Assembly (NCBI GenBank): GCA_946811185.2
Contig: OX328112.1
Location: 19,139,215 to 19,203,214, forward strand
Direction: 5' to 3'
From: Hippopus hippopus
Lineage: Eukaryota; Mollusca; Bivalvia; Cardiida; Cardiidae
Length of the DNA stretch: 64,000 nucleotides
Below are positions 57,701-64,000 of this stretch, piece after piece. Under the pieces are notes generated by a model. It was not told the DNA's origin, did not search any database, and saw only the letters and a program-made list of their open reading frames with translations. Numbering within the stretch: the stretch's first letter is position 1; each line of letters starts with the position of its first letter. The position numbers were made by a program, and so were the translations under genes.

Positions 57701-60700
57701 TTTCTCCTTTCTTCCCAATATTATCTATCCTTTCAATGACACATTTTCTCCTTTACAACCAAATTTAATTTGTCGTCTGCAAATGCTTCGAGTTTGGACA
57801 AGTCCAAAATTTTGGCGTTTGGTAAAAGGATGAGGTCGTTAACCCTTAGGCTGCTAAGCGCGACTCACTGACCTTAAGCGCACAGTGTAGATCAAGATCA
57901 GACTGCACAGAACCTGCAGTCTGATCTTGGATCTAAACTATCCGATAAGGAGATATCATTCCTCAAAACATAACTTTGAAATAGCAATATTTAAGAAATA
58001 ATCTTCTTTCTATCGAAGTTTATCGTTCAATAAACCACAGTTGTGAGTTATGAGGCACAATAAATAATCCACAAGGGCGATAGCCCGAGTGGTTTATTCG
58101 TTGCGCCTCATAACTCACAACGTGGTTTATTGAACGTTAAACCACGATAGAAAGAAAATTATTTGGATTCTAACATGACCAACTCTTAATGAAAGGAAAA
58201 CAAGTTCATACTTAGAGTAAAAACTCGGATGCAGATTATATTCCATTGAATAACTCACTCACTTTATACAGAATGACGTCACTCTATATAGAATGACGTC
58301 ACTCTATATAGAATAACGCAGATTTTACTACGCTTTCGTTGCACTGTGTTTATAGAGCCGAATTCACGTGTCATGTTAGAATTGTATTTTTACCATCGAA
58401 TTGATAATTTCAATTTAGTTATTTAGCAGGATAAGGGATAAAACAGTAGATTGTTTGGTAAATGGTTTAGATACAATGTATCTATTTCTTGTCAACTTTC
58501 ACCGTAAAAAGTTACTTCAATTAACAGAGATGGTTTTTGTACAGAAGGAAATTTCGACCTGATCCCATGTAAAGGTGCGAGAGGAGTCTTCAAGCTTATC
58601 GACCCGATTGGTAAGTTTTCAATTACGGTATTGCCGCAATAGCGACCAAAAGTACGAGTGATCAATGAGCGCGTGTTAAAATGCATTTGAATTCAAATCA
58701 TACCTTTGGTAAACATGAAAATTATTGTGAATATGGCAATCTGTTATTCAAAGTGTTATTCGATGACGTAGGAATGAATTTTAGAACCAGGTAAAAGGTA
58801 AACAAAAGAGCGACTTTGCAACTTTCAACCTAGTTTTAAAATTCATTTTTTCTACCAGCTTCCAACACATGGACCGACCATAGAGTAACAGATTCCCACA
58901 ATAATTTCCATACTTTTACAAAGATCTAGTATGATTTAAATTCAAAGACCCCTTTTGATTACTTTTGGTAGCTATTGGGGCTTTAATATCTAATAATTCG
59001 GGCAATAGAGGTCGAGGTCGTATATTAAACTTTCTGATGTCAAGTCTTTGTAATAACATGTACATAAAAATCAAAGTAGATCTACTAATAGGCCTGAAAA
59101 GCAGATTTGAGCCATGCTCTGGCAAACGAATGAATGCATCTCCGTGATGTACTGTAGCAAGCAAGTCAATCATGGATCCATAAACACCATTTTGTCTGAC
59201 AACAGACTGAATCATGAGGTTTTACAGTCATTTGACATGCAGAAAATTTACAAATAGCAAAAAGTTTCGACCCTGGTCAGCTTGTGCAGCCTGTGCAGTT
59301 GACCTGGGGCGATACTTTTTTGCAGATACATTAACTCTCTTTTCACAGACCATTATTCGTGTGGAAGTTTTTTTTTTTAAATCATAATTATAGAGGAACG
59401 GAAAACAAGCTCTTAATCGAGTATAATACAGGTTGATAAAATGGCTTGATGTAACAAAGAGGGGCAAGGAAAATCAGAGTTGGTCAGCCCCAGCAGGCTT
59501 ACTGAGATTTTAATATACGTGTGTGCACATGCACATGTATTTTGAGGAGTGCGCTCAATCAGTGGTTGCTGATTTGAAGAGCAAGATGGAAAAAATTGAG
59601 ATGTTGTGATTTTTAACCTCTTCTTGGAGTATTTGGTTTTTAACCTCTTCTTGGAGTATAATAACAGAATCTTTATGATTTGCATAGTCGGTGGCGCAAA
59701 AAGAGGAACAGTCTGACATAGATTTTTTAAGGTTTGTATGAAATTTAATGGTCGATTATTGGGATATAATGGGGAAAAAAGTCTTAATTTGAATGGTCGC
59801 TGATCGGTAAACAAGTAGTTCGCTTATTACAGATCATCTACATTTTTCTTTTTTCACGGGGAATTGCATGTGGTCGTTTAATTCAGGGGATCGTTAATTG
59901 CTGGAGATCGTCTGAGCAGGCTCGACGGTATACGTACATATTTGAGTTACCATAGCGAGATTGGAAAGCTTATGCAAAATTTGAAAGTAGAATGCTCAGA
60001 GCGCATGCTCATACAGAGCTAGTAGGGCTGTGATTTCATTCCTTTATGGGTAGGCTTAATTGACCGGATTTGACTTTGAAAGGGTAGAGAACGTTATGGG
60101 AAGAGGAGAAAAAAACTGGTAACCAACATATTTCTCCTTTTCCCGTAATGTATTTAAGAAATGATTAAGTGAACTTATAAGCCAACCAATCTAACTTGAC
60201 TTTCTGCTGGCATTAGACGAAGGAATAAAGCGAGACTGAGTACTGGTGAGCTGAAAGTAGAATGCGGAGAGCGCATGCGCAATCAATTGTTTTGGTTCCG
60301 GTCAGAACGATCACTGTACGCATTTGTTAACCCTTACGCTGCTTAGCGCGACTCAAGGACCTCTTGTGGACAGTGTAGCTCAAGATCAGATTGCACAGAG
60401 CGTGCATGTTAGTCTTGAATCTACACTGTTCGATAAGGAAATTATATTTCCCCCAAAAATTGACTTTGAAATAGCAGAATAATGGGTTTCACCATCGGCT
60501 TGAAAATTTAATGTCACTCATTTACATGTTGAAGGGTTAAAAAGCGGTAATAATGCTAGCCAGAAGCAAAACGAAAAATCAACCAAAGAACAAACAAAAA
60601 CGGTTCTTTTTTCTTAACAGGCGATATGGTGACCGGAGATCAAGTCATCGTAGTGTATGATGCAAGGAAAGGGTATGATATCACTTACGGCTGTACCAAG

Positions 60701-61015
60701 CGGGTTGTAAACAACGATTGTACCGACACTTGGATCGCGGTAAAAACCAGAAAGAGGCTGCCAGGCGCCTACGTCATGAAGTGTGCTGAGAGAGAACTGA
60801 AACGGCTCTATGACCTTTCCTTCGCCGAGATGACTTTGGTATCCCATAATAATCGTAAGTCAGTGGGGTTTTTTTTGCGTTGGGAACATAGCGACAGATT
60901 GATATTTTTCTAGCTACTTTATTATTATTATTGTTGTTGTTATTTTTATTTTTGCTTTTTTTTTTATTATTATTATCATTATTATCCTGTAGACAAAGAC
61001 TGTATTCCAGAATAA
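54756..61015 (+). CDS. secreted lipocalin (apolipoprotein D-like)
   Basis: Five exons join in phase: 54756-54866, 56589-56719, 58528-58610, 60621-60854 and 60993-61015, 193 residues in all. All introns are GT..AG. Exon 1 encodes a signal peptide (MDFRLLVIAVIIPNIQC). Exon 2 has the first lipocalin motif, GVWYSQARYV (G-x-W-Y near residues 41-44). Exon 4 holds YDITYGC and TDTWIAVKT, matching the late barrel strands and second motif. A helix with ERELKRLYDL follows, and the C terminus is KDCIPE, with a Cys placed as in apolipoprotein D. Length and domain order fit the family. Lipocalins bind small hydrophobic ligands outside the cell; the ligand here is unknown. Introns are loaded with palindromic elements. 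Phase agreement at all four junctions is strong support. Confidence 0.87.
54891..55120. mobile_element. TTAA-bounded palindromic MITE, family A (first of a pair)
   Basis: TTAATCCTCTACAACAC to GTCTGGTAAAGGATTAA, central palindrome 54947-55013. It shares its right TTAA (55117-55120) with the next copy. In lipocalin intron 1. Confidence 0.85.
55117..55345. mobile_element. TTAA-bounded palindromic MITE, family A (second of a pair; reference copy)
   Basis: TTAACTCTTTACCAAACG to TTTGGTAAAGGGTTAA, 229 bp, with the central palindrome 55224-55292. It has the cleanest ends in the window. Confidence 0.88.
55385..55520. mobile_element. palindromic MITE family B (degraded)
   Basis: GTAGATCCAAGATAAGACTGC, CAGTGTGATCTTAATCTAC, GACCGCATGAGC. 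Confidence 0.6.
55525..56580. other. lipocalin intron 1, right part
   Basis: Contains a (TTG)n-like stretch at 55618-55650 and otherwise AT-rich unique-looking sequence. No gene was seen. Confidence 0.45.
57205..57370. mobile_element. palindromic MITE family A (left part)
   Basis: CTTTGCAGACGATAGC and a palindrome at 57244-57327 with GATGTGGTAACCAGCATTTT; right end TACCAAGCAACCCCGAG. It is interrupted by or abuts the family D element. Confidence 0.6.
57380..57643. mobile_element. palindromic MITE, family D
   Basis: TGGCTTGCAACACGCGAAAAG to CTTTTCGCGTGTTGCAAGCC. The two internal GC-rich hairpins are as in the copy at 27716-27983. Confidence 0.85.
57655..57843. mobile_element. palindromic MITE family A (right part)
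   Basis: Palindrome 57665-57718 (GGAGAAAATGCTAGTTTCC), then TTTGTCGTCTGCAAATGC and GTTTGGTAAAAGG. Confidence 0.65.
57839..57990. mobile_element. TTAA-starting MITE, family B
   Basis: TTAACCCTTAGGCTGCTAAGC at the left; core 57890-57935 (GATCAAGATCAGACTGCACA, CTGCAGTCTGATCTTGGATC); CGATAAGGAGATATC follows. Cut by the family E repeat. Confidence 0.75.
57990..58385. repeat. 390-bp repeat, family E, copy 2 (inverted)
   Basis: Hairpin part 57998-58155, then GAGTAAAAACTCGGATGCAG and three GAATGACGTCACTC-type units, ending GAATTCACGTGTCATGTTAGAA. In lipocalin intron 2. Confidence 0.8.
58710..58985. mobile_element. palindromic element, family G
   Basis: GGCAATCTGTTATTCAAAG on the left and GACCGACCATAGAGTAACAG plus AATTTCCATACTTTTACA on the right, with TTTTAAAATTCATTT in the centre. 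Related to 22295-22815 but without the SINE. Confidence 0.6.
59105..59355. mobile_element. palindromic MITE, family C
   Basis: GAGCCATGCTCTGGCAAACG, ATGGATCCATAAACACC, core CAGCTTGTGCAGCCTGTGCAG, right end CTTTTCACAGACC. Confidence 0.7.
59360..60065. other. lipocalin intron 3, middle part
   Basis: No gene seen. A 27-bp direct repeat (TTTTAACCTCTTCTTGGAG-type) lies at 59609-59660. Confidence 0.45.
60070..60165. mobile_element. palindromic MITE family A (core)
   Basis: AGAACGTTATGGGAAGAGG and TTCTCCTTTTCCCGTAATG around AACTGGTAACCAAC. Confidence 0.6.
60327..60540. mobile_element. TTAA-bounded palindromic MITE, family B
   Basis: TTAACCCTTACGCTGCTTAGC to GTTGAAGGGTTAA; core about 60375-60425. 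It ends 80 bp before lipocalin exon 4. Confidence 0.8.
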
Positions 61016-62030
61016 TCGCTAGCCAGTATTTTTGCTTAAAATATTGTGATTATGAACATTTTTCAATCCATTTGTCACTTTTAAGGCCTTAGCTGTCAAC
61101 TAAATTGTTTAGTAAAAGGTGAACTGTTTTTTTTTTTACTTACTTGTATTTGATTATTCTTCTTTTCTTTTGCAGCATGCTAAGAACCATGAATTTCATC
61201 CTAACGAAGAAAGTGAAGAGTATAGAAATAGGTAAAACACCTATGTCCTTTTTCAGAGAAACCAAAACAAAGAGAGCTCGCCTAAGGGAACAGGGGGAAT
61301 AACTATGTATTTCTATCATGACATGAAAATAAAAAGAAGACAAACATCAGAAATAGCTTTATTTACTTTTAAAACTTTCATTGTTCGTCTGAATAGTATT
61401 TTATGTTGCTTTCAAAATTTGTGAGGAATTTGAAATGGAGAGAGTAGAACTAAGGAAAATAACTCTGTCTTTTTAATGTTTGATCAATATAATAAGACCA
61501 CAAACAAGAGAATTTAATCTGTATACTTTTAAAACCTTTATCATTGTCTGAACAGTGTTTTACGCCGCTTTCAACAGTAGTTGGGAAATTAAGATGAAGA
61601 GATGAGTGGTAAGGAAAATATTCATTTTTTGTGAAATGAATATAAATCGAACACAAACAAGGCCGACTAATCTTGTACTTTTCAGACAGCCGCCTTTTGT
61701 TTGAATGGTTTTTACGCCGTACTAAATGATACTTCAGTCATGTCACTGCAATCACTCAGATACTCATTTATTTTACTAGTCTTTATCCAGGCTAGAGCAA
61801 TGCATTGCTTAAGCACAACCTCACATGACCACCCCGGCCAACGGTTACCAAATCTGGTCTGTAGATCTAGTAAAACCCCAAATATAATCATTTCAATGCA
61901 TATTTTGTCAATTTGACCGATTGTTTGCATCTGTATTGGATGTTGAGCCTAGTTTATCAACATTTTTTTCATTAATGTCGCGGAGACCAACGTGCTATCG
62001 AGTAGTTTCTTTTACCACTACTTTCCAAGT
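61016..62030. other. lipocalin 3' flank with repeated short SINE-like ends
   Basis: AATAAAAAG near 61328 may serve as a polyadenylation signal. Three diverged copies of CTGAACAGTGTTTTACGCCG occur near 61388, 61548 and 61700. The third continues into sequence resembling a SINE type 2 body. No gene is seen. Confidence 0.45.
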
Positions 62031-62054
62031 CAGTGGCTGCTTTCCCAATATAGT

Positions 62055-62140
62055 ACGGTTCTTTTCTATTGCCACGCTTCAACATTGTTTATATAAACAA
62101 TGCCGAAGCGTGACAATAGAAAAGAACCATATCGTAGTCA
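62055..62140. repeat. imperfect palindrome, ~35-bp arms
   Basis: TACGGTTCTTTTCTATTGCC with ACGCTTC, then AACATTGTTTATATAAACAATG and the near-complement AAGCGTGACAATAGAAAAG. Confidence 0.75.
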
Positions 62141-62539
62141 TTCTGTGAATGAATGTGTGTTCTGTTCTATTAAATTGCCTCGTCGTCGTGCTAAGTCAGC
62201 ACTACGGTACTCATACAGGTGCGCTAAATTGAATAACCACGGTATAAAAGAAAACGCACGCCTTATTTGATTTAAAGGGTTTAAGTGAAATTGGTTTTTC
62301 CTGTTTGGACAAGAATTCGGTAGTCTTTTGAATTTAATTCCCCCGAGTGGGAAATACACACTGTATATAGGTTCACATATCGATAAAATCGCCGATAGAG
62401 AAATTTTCGAACCTAGCAATACAAAAACTTTTAAACTGTCAACTCTTACGTGCCAAATATATAAAGTCGATCTTCTTTTGGCGGCTGAAAAAACAATCCA
62501 CTTAAACTCAGACAGGTATTTATATGATATATGCTTGAC

Positions 62540-62655
62540 TAGATAGCGGACGGTATAGATCAAGATCAGACTGCACGATCTGTGCAGTCTGATCTTGATC
62601 TATGCCGTCCGCAAAAGCCCAAGTTTTTCTCCTACATGATACTGAAAGGGTTAGA
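62540..62655. mobile_element. palindromic MITE family B (perfect core)
   Basis: GCGGACGGTATAGATCAAGA with CAGACTGCACGATCTGTGCAG and the exact complement GATCTATGCCGTCCGC. The arms are about 30 bp and exact, suggesting a young copy. Confidence 0.8.
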
Positions 62656-62924
62656 TATCACACTAGCTTTCAATACATGGTGACAAACTTTCGACGGTTT
62701 TTGTGTAGTTTTTCGGTAACTTTGACAAACTCGTTTCTGGAACAATTTTAATTTTGAAGGAAATAAATTTATAAATTTGTGGATATTAAAATGTGGAAAA
62801 AGAAGTAATGGTTCCTTGATTGGACACTTGAAAATACACGTAAGTTACAGTTCTTGTATTGTGTATATGTGTGTGTGGGGGGGGGGGGTGTTGATAAGCC
62901 TATACTTCACAACTACAGCTTGTA

Positions 62925-63121
62925 ACGACCCCGAGGAAGAAACCTTTTGAAGACATTAAGGGAAAAGGATAAAATGCTGGTGACCAGCATTTTCTCCTTT
63001 TCCCACAATGTTTTCTACTCTTCCAAAGTCAAGTTTCAATTTTTGAGTCATGTTTATTTTGTCGTCTGCAAATGCTTTCAATTTGGACAAGTCTAAACTT
63101 TTGTCGTTTGGTAAAGAGTTA
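62925..63121. mobile_element. palindromic MITE family A
   Basis: AACGACCCCGAGGAAGAAACC, central palindrome 62948-63014 with ATGCTGGTGACCAGCAT, right end GTTTGGTAAAGAGTTAA. Confidence 0.75.
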
Positions 63122-63134
63122 AAGCATTATTTTA

Positions 63135-63415
63135 GATTATTTCAGTTATATCGAGGCAGCCGGTGCTCCTATCTATGCTTTCCTGGAATTTCTTTAATTA
63201 GTTTCTTGCACAACATTCTTACAAATCCACTAGCTGCTTTCTCATATAAACATCGTCGAAACAACATTCAGCGGTGAGAAGGGAATGAATCCTTTTGCAA
63301 TGACAATTATCAATCTATGGAAAGAAACTGACCGATCTGATCTGGGCAATCAAACCAGCGGCCTGTTGGTTTTAAGCTATGTATTTATAATATCGACCGA
63401 ACAACAGGGCTCGGT
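63135..63415 (-). mobile_element. tRNA-derived SINE, type 1
   Basis: The complement of the type 1 body is seen: CTATGCTTTCCTGGAATTTC, CACAACATTCTTACAAATCC, GTCGAAACAACATTCAGCGG. A decayed head ends near AACAGGGCTCGG (63403-63414). Confidence 0.6.
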
Positions 63416-63669
63416 TAAGTTATAAAGAGAGAGAAAACTGTTCAATGGACGATTTGGTTTTTAGAAAAATAAAACTGTTATTGCTTTTATGAAACACTTT
63501 GCCTGTCAAATGAATTTATTGAACTTTTTTGACAGTTGGAAGACATATTTCATCGTTTATACGTAAATAGTTTTTTTTTTGTAAAAATGCAAAATAAAAA
63601 GGCGGGCGTAATCAATCCAAGATCACATTGTACTTTAAAGCAGATCAATGTGGCTGAAATTGTTAAATG

Positions 63670-64000
63670 CGTTTCAGAAAGGGTATAAAACATTGTAGGG
63701 AAAGGAGAAAATGCTGATTACCAACATTTCTCCTTTTCCCACAACGTTTTCAATGCTTTCTTCGTGAGGGTTGATCAGTTAAAGCTAAACCCCTAGATAT
63801 ATCAAATGAAAGTGTATATTCGATTCGAGATCAAACAACAACTTCTGTGCGGTCAGATCTTGATCTACACTGTCCGATTTGGTGACGTTTTTACAGGCTT
63901 AAGAACTAAATCGATACTAGCAGCATTAATTTTAAATTGCATTTAATATTAGAAACGATATAAACCAAATGAAACTGACGTATCTGTGTATCTGATCTTG
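63670..64000. mobile_element. palindromic MITE fragments, families A and B
   Basis: Family A core 63687-63753 (AACATTGTAGGGAAAGGAG, CTCCTTTTCCCACAACG). Family B core near 63825-63880 (TGCGGTCAGATCTTGATCTAC). The window ends in another GATCTTG word. Confidence 0.6.

Noticed and set aside
60614..60847. Minus-strand 77-codon frame
   Set aside because: Shadow of lipocalin exon 4 on the plus strand.
62138..62563. Minus-strand 141-codon frame
   Set aside because: No family resemblance; it runs into the palindromic family B core and an adjacent palindrome, so it is probably chance.

Overview
The window looks like animal nuclear DNA, most likely from a bivalve mollusc. It is AT-rich and gene-poor. 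Its genes are split by introns with GT..AG junctions, and its introns and intergenic DNA are filled with short palindromic elements, tRNA-derived SINEs and degenerate minisatellites. The organism is inferred from the gene families (DZIP3-HEPN/nSTAND/ankyrin, sushi, lipocalin and Ly6 proteins) and from the repeat style; no single marker proves it.

Layout. (1) 1-3538: intergenic, with short inverted-repeat elements. (2) 3539-8710, + strand: a two-exon gene for a 1443-residue protein with a DZIP3-type HEPN-like domain, a STAND NTPase module, about 20 ankyrin repeats and a C-terminal CaaX box. (3) 9205-20672: one large mobile element bounded by an exact 6-bp target-site duplication (TATGGA). It has inverted repeats of 3.4-4.1 kb that are themselves full of satellite-like DNA, and a decayed, rearranged protein-primed family-B DNA polymerase in the middle. 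It is best read as an internally deleted Polinton/Maverick. (4) 20.7-24.8 kb: nested SINEs and palindromic elements. (5) 24829-29217, + strand: four small exons of a secreted or GPI-anchored Ly6/uPAR (three-finger) protein; the last exon was not located. (6) 29.2-45.6 kb: no confident host gene; minisatellites, a LINE 3' remnant and many palindromic elements. (7) 45739-48951, + strand: three exons of a secreted PAN/EGF-like/five-sushi protein. (8) 49-54.7 kb: repeats, including a 1-kb CAA-rich minisatellite and a perfect 77-bp-arm hairpin. (9) 54756-61015, + strand: a five-exon secreted lipocalin of 193 residues. (10) 61-64 kb: repeats.

Three of the four host genes encode small or modular secreted proteins, and the fourth has the architecture of a cytoplasmic STAND sensor. 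They have no operon-like relationship. Three of them (Ly6, sushi, lipocalin) were assembled by joining exons by hand at matching splice phases; most of the Ly6 and lipocalin exons are too short to appear as notable open reading frames.

The strongest unusual signals are the Polinton-like element with giant, nearly identical satellite-bearing inverted repeats, the paired TTAA-bounded palindromic elements that share one TTAA, and the perfect long hairpin just upstream of the lipocalin gene.
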